The translations under genes were made by a program, and so were the position numbers. Of a stretch of 64,000 nucleotides of DNA, positions 32,846 to 44,967 are shown piece after piece; positions within the stretch are counted from its first letter, which is position 1, and each line of letters opens with the position of its first letter. This DNA comes from Cinnamomum chago (Eukaryota > Streptophyta > Magnoliopsida > Laurales > Lauraceae), in NCBI GenBank assembly GCA_038049695.1, contig CP142454.1:87070501-87134500 (forward strand), written 5' to 3'. A model generated the notes under the pieces. The model was not told the DNA's origin. It did no database searches and was given only the letters and a program-made list of their open reading frames with translations.

Positions 32846-35800
32846 TGAGTTGGGCGGGGTAAATGCGACAAAATTTTTTCGTCTCTATTTCTTATATTTA
32901 TAACAAAATATTTTTGTCTCTAATTTCTTCCTTTAATGACAAAATATTTTGTCACTAATTACTTATAAGTATGTTTCCAATATAGTGTATTGGAGACGAA
33001 AAAAAATTACATGTTTCCAACAGAGTGTATTGGAGACAAAAAAAATCGTCACAAATTTATCTTTTTCAATGACGAATTTTTTTTCCGTCACCAATACCTT
33101 TTAGCAACAAGGCTTTGGCAACGAAACAGGTGACAAAATTTTTTCGTCACAATTAGTTTTCGTGACGAAATACGTACATTTTGGGACAAATTTGTGTTGT
33201 CCTTAAACTCCAAATTTCTTATAGTGTTATAATACTTTCCTTTAACCTTGAGGGGGACTTTCCGATCGCACAAGACCTACGAAGCACTCCTCCATTTGGT
33301 CCACCCGGCCTGAATCTTGTGACTTACATCAGTATCAATCTCTCCATCCTGTTGCATCATAGATCCAAGGTACCTAAAGTTTTCTTTCTCTACAATCTTT
33401 TGTGTGCCCAAACTTACTTCTAAGTTGTCAGGTGTCCTACTTTGACTAAACTTGCATTCCATAAATTCCGTCTTGCATCGACTTAGCCTAAACTCTTTTG
33501 TCTCTAACATTTTCCTCCACAATTCTAGCTTAGCATTCACTCATTCTCTCGTCTCATCTACTAAAACAATGTCATCTGCAAATAGCATACACCACGGCAC
33601 CTCATCCTGAATGTCTTGTAATCTCATCCATAACTAGGGCAAACAAGTATAGGCTTAACGCTGAGCCTTGGTGTAGACCAATCGTGATAGGAAACTCTTT
33701 AGTCTATCCGCCAGTCGTTCTTATAGATGTCACAGCTCTATTATACATATCCTTTATCGCCTCAATATATGCGACACACACTCTTTTCTTTTCCAGTACT
33801 CTCCATAGAATCTCCTAGGAACTCGGTCATAGGCCTTCTCTAAGTCAATGAACACCATATGTAAATCTCTCGGACCTTCTCTATACTATTCCATTAACCT
33901 TCTCAGGAGAAAGATAGCCTCCATGGTTGACCTCCCAGGCATGAAGCCAAATTGATTCTCTGAAATGTTTGTTGTTCTTCTTAGTATTCTCTCAATAAAT
34001 CTCTCCCATAATTTCATTGTATGGCTCATCAATTTAATCCCGCGGTAGTTCGCACAGTTCTGAATATCTCATTTGTTCTTGTATATGGGTATAAGAATAC
34101 TTTTCCTCCATGCATCAGGCATCTTCTTGCTCTTTAGCACTACATTAAAAAGCTTTGTCAACCAACTTACGCCATCCTCCCCCAAGCACCACCAAACCTC
34201 AATAGGGATACCATATGGTCTAACCGCTTTCCCATTCTTCATCCTTTTCAATACTTCTTTAACTTCTTCCCTACTGATTCTCCTATAGAACATATGATTC
34301 GATTCTTCCCTAGAAATGGTAAGTTGCCCCAATTGTATGTCACTACTACTGCCATCGTTAAACAACTTGTGGAAGTAGTTCTTCCAACGCTCCTTTATCT
34401 CCTCATCCTTTACTAATACCTTTTCATCCTCATCCTTAATGCATTTAACTTGGTTTAAGTCCTTGGTCCGCCTATCTCTGGCTTTGGCAAGCTTGAATAT
34501 CTCTCTTTCGCCTTCCTTACTATCGTGTCGCCTATATAACTCCTCAAAAGCCTTTGCCTTTGCTTCACTAACTGCCTTTTTGGTTTCTCTTTTTGCTTCT
34601 TTATACCTCTCCAAGTTCGCTTCATTTCGATCATTTTGCCAAGTTTTAAAGCACTCTCTTTTAACTCTTATCTTGTTTTGAACGGCATCGCTCCACCACC
34701 ATGCCTCTTTCTGTGTCGGAGCACTCCCTTTGGATTCTCCTAAGACTTCTTTCCTTACCCTCCTAATACACTCTGCTACCTTATCCCACATATTATTTGC
34801 ACTCTCATTTACCGCCCAAACGTCTTCTTCTAGTACTTTTTCCCTTAATGATAGTTGCTTATCACCTCTCAAGTTCCACCATTTAGTCCTAGAGCATCTA
34901 TACAACTTCTTTTTTTCTAGTCCACCTTTGTAGCTGCACATCTATGATCAACAACCTATGTTGGGAAGTCAAGCTCTCCCCCAGTATAACATTACAATCA
35001 TTACAAGCTAAGCAGTCTCTTTTCTTAGTTAAGAAGAAGTCAATCTGTGTCCTTGAGGAGCCACTCTTATAAGTCACCAAATGTTCATCTTTCTTTCTAA
35101 AAAAGGTGTTAGTTACCATGAGATCATAAGCCACTGAAAACTCCAAAATATCCTTCCCTTCTTAATTTCTATTACCATATCCATGTCCCTCGTGTACTCC
35201 TATATATCCATCTACGTCGCGTCCTACATGACCGTTCAAATGTCCTCCTATGAAGACCATCTCGCCTTGGGTTATCTCTAGTAGCACTCCTTCCAAGTCT
35301 TCCCAAAACTTTTCCTTATGTCCATCTCCTAAGCCCACCTGGGGGGCATAAGCACTAATTATGTTCACTATCTCTTCTCCTAACACTAACTTAATTGCAA
35401 TAATCCTATCTCCACATCGCTTTACACTAACTATATCTTCCTTTAAGTCCTTGCTTACCACTATGCCGACCCCATTCCTTGATCTATTAAGTCCCGTATA
35501 CCATAACTTATACCCAGTCCTCTCAATCTCTTTAGCTTTCTGTCCCACCCACCTTGTCTCTTGCAAGCAGGCAATTGCGATTCGTCTCCTTTCCATTGTA
35601 TCCACCACTTCCATAAATTTCCTAGTTAGGCTCCCAATGTTCCAAGTACCTAATCTCAGCCTTCTATTTTGGATTAGCTTCCTTACCCCCCACACTCATC
35701 CCAAGTGTGAGGACCCTTGCCTATTTAGCACTGTACCCGGGCGTCAATGCAGCGGTCCTTGCTCAGTTATCACTGTACTCGGACCATACAGCGCGTCGCT

Positions 35801-35956
35801 AAGTAGGAGACGCCCCCACGAAATCTCATTAGGTCTCAAATCCATAAAGAAATCCGACTGAGTATTGTGCTGGGTGTCGGCTACCTAACGCATAACCCTC
35901 CTCCTTTGTCCGGGCTTGGGACCGGCTATGTCAAGGATACCCCAACATAGGCGGAG

Positions 35957-35979
35957 TTTCGAACATCGCCTTTAAGTAA
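35957..35979. repeat. Target-site duplication, 5' side of the LINE
   Basis: Exact repeat of 29976-29998. Confidence 0.85.
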
Positions 35980-36334
35980 TATTTTTATTTTCCATGGCTG
36001 TTATGGTTCCTTCTGCCTATATGAGCTATTCACACCTATGATGCCCAAATACGGATATGGATACAGACATTAATATGGGGATTAGGAATACAATTCATCA
36101 CTTTTGAAATTTAGGACAAGGATATGGATATGGGTGTCCTGATTTTTTCTTCAGATCAATTTTGAATTAATGAAATTATGATTGTTTTTGTCTCTTTCTA
36201 GCTTTTTTTTTAAAGAACTATATGAAATAAAGGACTTTATAAGAGTAGGATATGTTAACCTTATTCCCTAAAAGTATCAGTGAAGTATCAGGTACCAATA
36301 CAAGTGTCATATCAGGTACTAATTACAACTTTAT
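35980..36334. other. No gene seen
   Basis: AT-rich sequence between the LINE and the inverted repeat. It contains repeated GGATATGGATA words near 36050-36135. Confidence 0.5.
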
Positions 36335-36613
36335 AAGCGCCATGGCATCTTCCCACATTTGATGATGTTATTCCATGCATCATATCTAATGCTCCCACAC
36401 TGCTTTACTATGCATAATAAAGAAAAAAGAATGCAATAAAAGAGGTTAACTTGCAAAGTATATTTCACAGTGCAGACCTGCTCACTTTGGTCGCAACCAC
36501 CATCGACCAATTTCATCCATTCAATTTAAAGACAATTTCTCCTTAATGATAGAGTAATGGCCATATGTTCTTGCTATAATTTCTTTTCAAATGTACAAGC
36601 AACATCCATGGTA
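36335..36613 (-). repeat. Decayed dispersed repeat, inverted partner of 901-1180
   Basis: Reverse-complement match to 901-1180. It lies just beyond the 3' end of the NIP gene. A 61-codon frame in it is not supported by any family. Confidence 0.6.
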
Positions 36614-36747
36614 GCTTCATCCCTCTATGATCAACTTCTAGATAAACAGCCTAAGATCAGCAAATTGCACTGTTGATTGATGCAGTATTCTAACAATCTC
36701 TTCTTTTAGCTACCATGGACATAATAGAATAGGAGCCATTCTTAAAT

Positions 36748-38954
36748 TTAATTCAACTGTGAGCCACTCTTTATGCTTTTCAAGAAAGAACCAGTCTTGG
36801 TGATTTCACGCAAGGGCTTGTTGGTGAACCTGATGAGGTTGTAGGCCCATGCGCCCGACACCGCCCCACATATAGGCCCCACAACGTACACCCATATGCT
36901 CTCATAACGGCTGGCCACGATCGCGGGCCCCAAGCTCCTTGCTGGATTCATCGACGCCCCAGATATTGGACTGTCAAAAGACAAATGTATGGGGTTATGA
37001 GGATCCATGTTGAGTATCAAATGAAAATGGGAGTCTCTAAATGACCTTTTTTCTTTTTCTTTAAACACAAGATTGATTGAATTATGTAGTTTAGTATTGC
37101 TAGATGAATCTCTTATCAGTTAGAGGCTTCATCTATAGATAATTTGTTGATGAAGTTATAGGGAGTTGAGGGGAATAATACCCTGCCAGAAGCACGTTCA
37201 ATAAGATTGTAGCTCCAACTGCAAGACCAGCAAGTTCTCCTATCTGCAATTGCCATAAAAAGGGAACAAAACAAAGTTTCTTAGTAGTTGCAACAAGAGA
37301 GGAGCTCTCCATTCCTATCCCTCCCATGGGAAAATCAAAATCCTCTTCTATGGAGGAAAATCTGTTCAATTTTCTCCCTTTTCCGCATTGAAAATATGTC
37401 GCATAAAACAAGGAATATATAATGGGTTGCACAAAAAATAAGAACAATTTTACTCTCTACTGCGGAATCCTCTCTTTGGCCAAATGCACCCCAAAAGTCC
37501 TAAAAATAATCCTAGAAATTTGGTACATATTTTGACCCTTATAACAAAAACAGTTAAATGATCTTTCCTAGCAACTTTTTTGAGATGTTGAGAAGTAAAT
37601 CTATTAACTGATCAGTTATAGTGACATTCAAGTTGGTGCAAAGTTAGGTGTATCCCCATCCAAGAGGCCAGCTGACTTAATGAAGATTCACATTTGTATC
37701 CATCTACTGGACTGAATGGTAAAGAGAATTTATATACTATTGATCAGTTCGCACTGATTGTAATCTGGTCATCTTACCCAGGAGCTTGATCATTTTGAGC
37801 ACCAATGGCCTATTTTAGCGATATTAAAAACTCTAAAGATTCTGCTTCAAAATGGACTTACCGCTCTGTTATCGGTGGCAACGCCAGAGATTACAAACAT
37901 GAGATAGAAAGTGATAATGAACTCAAGCACCAGGGATTGCAGGTTTGATCCAGAAGGAATGGTTCCTGGGAAATGCTCATGCTTTCCATCGAATAACAAG
38001 CGAAGCGTTCCACTTGCAAGGGTTGCACCCAACTTCTGAGCTGAGAGATAAGCGGGTACCTGTAGAACAATCAGAAAGAATTGATTACATGTCTCAGAAA
38101 GGAAGAGAACCAACAACCCAAACATAGTTCAATGGATCTATTAAATGGTTATATGGTCATAATACTGTACAGCTAGAAAAGTTACTGCTACACACTGGAC
38201 TAACATACATTGAAAATCTTTTTAGCTGTCCATATATTGATAACACTTGGCAGATATACCCATTAATGGAGACTAATTATCAGGTCCTATGCCATGTAAT
38301 ATAATGCCCAAGCCCAAAAGAGTGACCCCTATATTTAGATGGTAATCTGTAACACCCATTAGGATTCATTAGCCCAGGATAGATGGATAAGAAGGAAATA
38401 ATACTACAATATGGAGAAAGGGCAGATGAACAAAGGGAGTAGTGTCATGGATAAAAACAGAGCCTTCACTTTATGATTTGGATAGGAAGAAATGCACTAA
38501 TTCTCTATAAGACATTAGAATCTTTCTGTAAGAGGAGATTTTCATACCTGTATTCTTTACCTTTCCAAAACTTTTTAACTTTCAAAAAAAAAAAAAAAAA
38601 AAAAACCTTTCCATTGAAAAATGCCTCAATCAAGACCCTTTTAGGTGATTAAAGGCCCAGGAAGTTTCCATAAGAGAGAAATTTGGGTTTGACTCCACCT
38701 TGTATCTGACCAAATCAATGGTCTTTAGGTGTCTCAATCCTCCAATTGTGTACCGTCAACAGTCTTAAGCCTCTTGATTTCATCACTAATTTTTTCAAAA
38801 CAGGTCCATTTATTTGACAATTGGGTCTATACTGGGTGCAATTGTTTACACCAAGTTCTAGTACACAACCCAGGTCATCGTTACTTGGTAAATTAAGTCT
38901 GGGTTATGGGGTCCATAATATCATAATCATGATTGACAAGAAAGAAAAGTACTA

Positions 38955-39030
<76 letters not shown>

Positions 39031-40038
39031 AGTGCTTCATTTTAGAGCCAGTCTAAATTCATAATTCTGTTTAAACATTTATGTTCACAAAAAGATCTCC
39101 AAAGATTCTTTACTTTCTACTTCAAAAAAGTGTCATTTTTTAACTAACAAAAAATAAATTAAACAATTTTAAAGCTAATTTTTCAAACAATAAACTTCAA
39201 ATCCAAGGGTAATTCTAAAAGAAAAGAAACTTATTTAAGTACTTTAAAATACTAGAAAGATAAAAACTTGAAACAACCCATAGCTCATCTCTTGAATTTT
39301 TGCTGTAAGTCTTTATTTATCGATCTTGTGCTAATTAGAAAGGTGATTTTACAACCCTTCAAATGAGACCAACTGCATATAATTTTGATTTCGGTTAGTC
39401 CCTCCATTGTATATGAAGAAATTATAACTTCAACCAACGAAAGTATCATGTATTCACCAAGCTTCAATCATAACTACTCATCTGTAATAAAATTACCTGT
39501 CTCCATGGAAACCTTTTACAGGTTGCGAAGGCGATGGTTACGGCTGGATTGAAATGGGCACCGGAGATGTGGCCAACTGAGTAAACCATGACCATAACGA
39601 CGAGCCCCCACACAACACAAACACCAGGAAATGTAATAGTTCCTTTAATCAGATTCACCGTCACTGAGGCACAACCCGCAAATATTACAAAATATGTTCC
39701 AAATGCTTCTGCAATCAGCTGATAAGATACACAAAGCAAAACCATCACCATAAAGAATACAAAACAGAAATAATTGCAGTTGATTTCATAGCAAAACAAT
39801 TCAAAGCTTAGAAAGCATAGAATTCAAATCATAGTAATTTTTTCTTTCGAAGGAAAGAAGGAGAAACTACCTTCTGCAAAAATGGTACAGAGAGCAGACA
39901 GGTTGATTCTCTCGTACTTTCAGCAACACTTGGATTCTCATGTTCCACATGAACTTGCTCACCATCTTTTGCATTACCAACAACTCCTTCCTCCAATGAT
40001 CTTTCATGCCATCCATTTTCCCTAGCAATCTCAGCCAT
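36748..40038 (-). CDS. NIP1-like: NOD26-like intrinsic protein (NIP subgroup I aquaporin), five exons
   Basis: Membrane channel of the MIP family. NIP I proteins conduct water, glycerol and small neutral metalloids such as arsenite. Inferred exons (minus): 40038-39871, 39718-39497, 38059-37862, 37243-37182, 36970-36748, all with GT-AG borders, giving about 290 residues as usual for the family. The N-terminus is hydrophilic (MAEIARENGWHERSLEEG). Both pore boxes are intact: SGAHFNPAVTIAFA (exon 2) and SGASMNPARSLGPA (exon 5). The filter positions I can place (W in VVWGLVV, A and R around the second NPA) fit the W-V/I-A-R type of NIP I. The C-terminal GSFLKSIKS resembles the serine site phosphorylated by calcium-dependent kinases in NOD26. 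No disabling mutation seen. Plasma-membrane or endomembrane location is inferred from the family. Confidence 0.9.
38959..39026 (+). repeat. (AG)34 microsatellite in NIP intron 2
   Basis: An uninterrupted AG dinucleotide run of 68 bp in the 1.4-kb intron between NIP exons 2 and 3. The apparent Arg-Glu frame over it is not a gene. Confidence 0.95.
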
Positions 40039-40255
40039 GGTTGTTCAAACTAGAGAAAAGCAAAGAAAATGGAGAGGACTTTCTCTGAGTAAAGTTCAAA
40101 TCAAAGACAATTAAAGAAAACCCAGAAAGAATTCTTCTTGAGCTTCTTCCAAACTCACTGATCAACTATCTGATGAACTTCGAAGATTTCCTTTGACTAC
40201 AGTGCCCTTCCCTCTCTTCTGTTCTTTTCTACAGAGAGATGGATAGAAGGAGATG

Positions 40256-40268
40256 ATATAAAATATAG
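40256..40268 (-). promoter_or_regulatory. Possible TATA box of the NIP gene
   Basis: The minus strand reads CTATATTTTATATC about 220 bp upstream of the NIP start codon, a reasonable distance for a 5' UTR of 150-190 bases. Confidence 0.4.
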
Positions 40269-40269
40269 A

Positions 40270-41945
40270 GACTTGTTAATGAGAAGGATTGAAAGGCCTT
40301 TTTTTTTTTTTTTTTTTGGTAAAAAGGATTCAAAGGCTTTAGAGCATTTAAAGTTTTTGCTCTCAGCTTTCGACAACCCACCGCAAATGCAGATGAATAG
40401 AAAATGTATGTCACATGTATGTCATCAATCCATACTCATATGATATGTGGACTACTTCATAGTAAACCATAGCTCAAAGTGGAAACTACTAATGATCAAA
40501 ATCACCTACCAAGGGTAAACAGATAGATGGCCAATAATAAACAAGGCCACATTTAATTTATGATACAGGTGTTCTCATGCATATTTAGATTAGATGAGAT
40601 AAGGCTATGATGATAATGATGATGAAATTCTAATCGCACGTGGGTTTCTTGAGATTAAAGTGAAAAAAAGAAGTCATGGAATAAGTTCCACCTTCTATCA
40701 TTGAAAACCCTGTAAATAAATCTTCGGCCTTTTTTTTTTTTTTAACATTGGCTAGATTTTTTTATTATCTTTCTTTATGCATAGAAGGGCGAGATTTCTC
40801 ATTCAATAGTAGAGCTTCTTGTCAAATTCATCTGCTGTAAAATCACATGATTCACCCCATTTGATTTTATACTTGAATCACATGTAAACGCATGATCAAT
40901 TTAAATGTGGGAACAAAGATGAGGGTGATTTTCAGCAGCTCTATTAGAAAAGGGAGGCTCAACCAAATTCTACAGTTCGAAGCCCATATGCCCATTCATG
41001 GTATTCGTGGGCTTTAATTATTAGCACTACTAAAGCAGGCTTGCTAAGATCAAGAACAGGTAGAAAAACACATAAGTGGTTAATTTCAAATTAGAACCAC
41101 CTGTGGCTAGGAGAAGGAATGACAATTGTTTGAAATCAATTTAGAAATTTACTTCTAAATGTTATTCTAAAAGCCATGAAAATCATTAAGTGCGGCCCAA
41201 TCACATTTTCGGATATTTTTTAGTTTTTTTTCTTCATCAAATTTGGTCAAATACTACAAGGATACCGTTGTCATCAAATAATAATAATAATAATAATTGT
41301 GAATTTCATATTTGTCAAAATTGAATGGAAAGAGTTCCACAATAATACAAAACAATTTGGATGAACCCTATTCTTAAATGGGATGATTTTAGGCCTGATG
41401 CTGGCTCATGAATGGTCAGGCCTAAGGATGATCCAAACCTGGTATGAAAAGGGCCAGTTTCTGACAGAACAGCTTGGTCTATTGACAGTCCTATCTTTGA
41501 TTAATATGAAAGTATGCTGCTTGTTCTTTGCACATTACATTCTAAAAATTCTACACACCATTGACCATCTCTTTAGTGTGCTGTGATATTTTCATAAGAT
41601 TTTATTCATAATTTTTTAAATATTCATTCTATGTTCAAGAATATTTTAGTTTCAATCTATTATCTAAGATAATAAATCCCCAGACTTTGACGAAAAAGAT
41701 CTCCAATAATTTTGCATTGGAAGGTGATGAGATTCGTTATGACTAATTCCTCAATTCCTATACTTCTGTTTGGTGAATTACCACTGAAGAAAAAGGCCAA
41801 GCAGTTATATATTATTTTCCATCGTTTTCTTCAATAGCCTTCTAATTTAATTAGTTTACTTGGTCAATGAGCTTATTTTCAATATATATACAAACTAAAC
41901 TCACTTGCATACTCTTTCAAGGAATTTCTTTAACTTTATATAATA

Positions 41946-41985
<40 letters not shown>

Positions 41986-42160
41986 TATGATAAAGATGAT
42001 GAGGAACATTTCAGACACTTGTTTCATACTCAAGAGTCCAGATGCCAGCTGTGACAAAGTGCAACCTTTTGGGCACTTGACAAGTGATTTCAGTATTTCA
42101 CCCAACCCAACTGGGGATGAATAAGACCTTATTTTTCTCTTTCACAGGTAGGGACACACC
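40270..42160. other. Intergenic region upstream of the NIP gene
   Basis: No gene recognised. Poly-T runs at 40301-40318 and 40729-40743, an ATAATA-type repeat at 41278-41297 and a (TA)n microsatellite at 41954-41982. The plus-strand frame at 41383-41586 has no recognisable domain. Confidence 0.5.
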
Positions 42161-42163
42161 TTA

Positions 42164-42667
42164 GGGCATGTTTGTGTAGCCTATTTCCGCGGAAAAGGTT
42201 GTAGTTTTCTGCGGAAAACTTCTTTTTCATGTGTTTGGTGCGGCAGTTTTCCGTGGAAATGCTTTTTCGCCACGTCAGCTTTTTCCTTCCTAACCATGGA
42301 AATGGACTTCCTATGGGGGGGTATGGGAAGTCCATTTCCACGGAAAACCGACCCCCCAATTTCCTCTCTCTCACCCTCACTCCACCCAACCACCCTCTTT
42401 CTTCCTCTTCCCCTCCCAACCCCACCCACCCCACACACATACCAACCCACTCACCCAATAGTTTTCACTAAAAAATGGTTTTCACTAAAGAAATCCATAG
42501 CTGCACCAAACAACATTAGCACTAATTCATCGAGGAAAACCTTTTTGCACCAAACATAAAACTTTGACTTCCGCGGAAAAGCTTTTCCAAAGAATTTGAA
42601 ACCCATGGATTTTGCTGATGTGGCAATTTCCAATTTCCACGGAAATTACATCTACACAAACGTGCCC
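42164..42667. mobile_element. PIF/Harbinger (Tourist-like) MITE, 504 bp
   Basis: Left end GGGCATGTTTGTGTAG and right end, in complement, GGGCACGTTTGTGTAG, with a TTA duplication at 42161-42163 and 42668-42670. It contains many copies of the palindrome-like word TTTCCGCGGAAA/TTTCCACGGAAA on both arms and no transposase. The TTA duplication and GGGCA.GTTTG ends are typical of PIF/Tourist MITEs. Frames within it are not genes. Confidence 0.8.
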
Positions 42668-42670
42668 TTA

Positions 42671-44065
42671 ATAAATGTACAATATTTTTCTTAGATTTCA
42701 GTACATGGATTCCTTGTTTGATTTGATGTGATGAACCCTGTTGATGGCCCTCCCAAACCCCCATTTCAATGTACTTTGTTGTTTACTGTTTTGTTTTGAT
42801 ACCTCTCTTTTATGTTGTTTTTATACTTGTACCAGCTTACCTTCTTCTTCTGTTTCTAAATATAATCATTATTAGAAAAAAAAAAAGAGGATATATAAGA
42901 ATTTTTTTATTTTAATATTTTTGGTACACAACCTTGAGGGTTGGGACACAGGAGAGAACCGATGTAGAAAGAAACCCACTACTCTGCTAATATACGAAGA
43001 GGGATACAGGGATTAAACCTTATAAAAATAGAGGTATGCAATCAATTGAATAACTTCTCCTATAAGACGTACGTTAAACCTTTTAAGAATGGAATACTGG
43101 AATCCATCTTAGTGATTACTGAGTCTTGACTTGAATATCATTTTACACATGCTAGGATATATCAGTTTAGCGACTACTGAGTCTTGAATTGATTATCAAG
43201 TTGTGCAAGTAAAAGCTCGATATAAACTTCTTTATTTGCTAAATTTTGGCCAAGTTTTGACCAAGTTTAGGCTGAGTTGACAGAGTCTTGATGGATCCTT
43301 GACCAAGACATATACAAGATTTGGGTTTTTGTTAAGAGACTCAATAAATCTGGTTAAGTTGAGTCAACCGGATTATGTTTCCGACTCTTTTGAGTTGTAA
43401 TTTACAATGAATGATCCTCTATCTTGTGTACATTTAAATTAGTACAAAATCATGGGCCCGCATACTACTAACTTGTGATGGCAATATTAAAGGCCCCAAC
43501 ATGCAAACTCAAATGGAAAGTCGTTCAAATTCGAAACTCAATAGAGAGATGGAACAAGACATACTAGACAAACTCATGACTCCTATCTCTAATACCATAT
43601 TAATAACTAGAAACATAAAAAGCTCGCACTGTTATTAAACGGCACAACAATGTATATCAACACCTCCCTCGAACGGCGTCGAACGGGAGGCCGTTCGAAT
43701 CCAAAACCCAATAGATAGACGGAACTGAACAAACCGGACAATTTGAACTCGTGACCACTAACTCTCATACCATATTAATGACTAGTTCCACTAAAAACTC
43801 GAGCCGTTAGTGAACTATATGACAATGTATATCAACATCATTTTCACATGTACAATCCAAACTAATTAAACTCATCAAATCCTTTGCATTACTCTTGGAA
43901 TATGGGAGCGAGGCAATAGCCCAAAAAAGAAAAGAGAAATTCCTGCAGGGCCATTTTCATGTACCTACATAACAGCTGATAGCATGATACACAGACATTA
44001 GTACCATCATGTATCATCTTCCATGCATTAAATGGGAAGTGTGGATAAACATGACATGCTGTTCC
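42671..44065. other. No gene seen; contains a tandem duplication at about 43499-43846
   Basis: Two diverged units of about 173 bp (TCGTTCAAATTCGAAACTCAATAG.. against CCGTTCGAATCCAAAACCCAATAG.., ending ..AATGTATATCAACA). The rest is AT-rich. The missing upstream citrate synthase exons should lie in or beyond this region, but I could not find them. Confidence 0.45.
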
Positions 44066-44235
44066 AATTCAAAGAAAGTAAGAGACAAACAAATAGTGCG
44101 CATACTTGGAAAGGTATGTCTTACATTGTTATACTACTTACTGAAAATTATAGATTCCTTCTTTTTATGCTTACAGCACTCAATTCTAATATGCTAGCAT
44201 GCATGTTAAAGAAATAATTGAAATCAGAATTGAGA

Positions 44236-44335
44236 CTTGCCTCATAGCTCAGTGGAAGAGGCATTGCATCTTCATGTAGCTGTCCAGGGATCCCCGTTCC
44301 AAACTAGACCACCGTTCCAAACTAGGGAAAAAAAA
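44236..44335 (+). repeat. Possible tRNA-derived SINE or tRNA relic
   Basis: TAGCTCAGTGGAAGAGG (A-box-like) is followed about 40 bases later by a degenerate B-box (CCGTTCCAAACT) and a duplicated GACCACCGTTCCAAACTAG ending in A9. No cloverleaf can be drawn convincingly. Confidence 0.3.
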
Positions 44336-44967
44336 ATTGAAATCATAGTTTAAAAAAAACTTGACTGAGCTTCAGTGTGCTATCAATGTGCTGGTTAGCT
44401 ATGGACGAGGGTTTGACCGCTTATTTTATTTCTTGCGCAGGTCTTGTACTACGTAGAATAGACTTTGGGAGTGCAGATTAGACTTATTTTATATATATTT
44501 TTAAAATATATTTTTAAGTTTCATTATAATCTTTTTGCATTTTTCATTTAGGTGCATATATATTCCTTGCTAGCCTGCTCCTGAATCATATATCTATCTT
44601 GATACTCTATTTTTTCGATATGTCTACAGTGGGCATAAATAGTAGTACTGATTGCCCCTCAAGGAAATTAAAGGGGTAGGCCTGTTGAGGAAGACATGGA
44701 TAAAATTATCAAGGATAGATATGAAGAAGTGTGACATATCTGAGGATTTCGCATGGGAAAAAGATTTCATGTAACTAACCCAACGTAATTGGGACAAGAC
44801 TTTGATGATGATGATAAATAGTACTACCGGAATATGCTTTAACCTTACATTTTCTTTATATCATTGAAGCTCCTATTTGGAGAAATTTATTTTTCAAGCA
44901 TTTGTTTTATTATTATTATTATTATTATTAGGTTGTGGTAGTACTTGTGGTAGGTTGCAGTTGTAGT

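Larger units (their letters stand above)
31773..32870 (+). mobile_element. Cassandra-type TRIM multimer (LTR-int-LTR-int-partial LTR-int-LTR)
   Basis: LTRs begin TGTGAGA.CTTGGTCCGGGC and end GGGCGGGGCTGTGACA. LTR1 is 31773-32083 and LTR2 is 32129-32439, both 311 bp. A truncated LTR is 32482-32558, and a fourth, with a deleted tail, is 32604 to about 32870. Internal domains of only about 45 bp (32084-32128, 32440-32481, 32559-32603) each carry TTGGTATCAGAGCCGAGG, the tRNA-iMet primer site. The LTRs contain a 5S-rRNA-like block. Cassandra TRIMs are defined by exactly this 5S-in-LTR plus iMet PBS structure. No coding capacity; it needs proteins from other elements. Confidence 0.85.
30451..33226. 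mobile_element. Non-autonomous CACTA (En/Spm) element, 2776 bp
   Basis: Terminal inverted repeats CACTACAAGAAATTT (30451-30465) and its complement with one mismatch (33212-33226). The 3-bp duplication TTA is at 30448-30450 and 33227-33229. Subterminal regions hold many short GACGAA/TTCGTC words, arranged on the left in units with GGATAAGTTAT at about 30715, 30838, 31016 and 31168. No transposase is present. It is inserted in the LINE: joining the flanks restores the LINE frame. Its middle contains a pyrimidine-rich segment and a Cassandra array. Confidence 0.9.
29999..35956 (-). mobile_element. Near full-length RTE-clade LINE (about 3.2 kb without its insert)
   Basis: The minus strand carries an apurinic-type endonuclease (GTWNIGSLTRK, LQETRWVGQKA, NGVGIVVSKDL, SAYAPQVG; 35162-35695) with its C-terminal part at 34898-35146, then a coiled/basic linker and reverse transcriptase (34069-34941 onward). 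RT motifs are ISENQFGFMPGRST, VFIDLEKAYDRVP and LFADDIVLVD near 33570-33590. The RT thumb and C-terminal region (33277-33540) follow. The 3' UTR includes the CCACTAGGTGGGGTCAGCTA motif, and the tail is a short (GGTTT)n repeat (30000-30016). Perfect 23-bp duplications flank it. Several stops and shifts disable it. The C-terminal coding region is split by the CACTA element at 30451-33226. Confidence 0.9.

Noticed and set aside
34073-34933. Plus-strand frames opposite the LINE
   Set aside because: Antisense shadows of the RTE reverse transcriptase/endonuclease frames, leucine/serine-rich with no domain.
38821-39045. Frame encoding an Arg-Glu repeat protein
   Set aside because: It is only the (AG)n microsatellite read in frame inside a NIP intron.
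42129-42633. Several overlapping frames of 60-109 codons
   Set aside because: They lie on both strands of the MITE inverted repeat and have no domain or codon bias.
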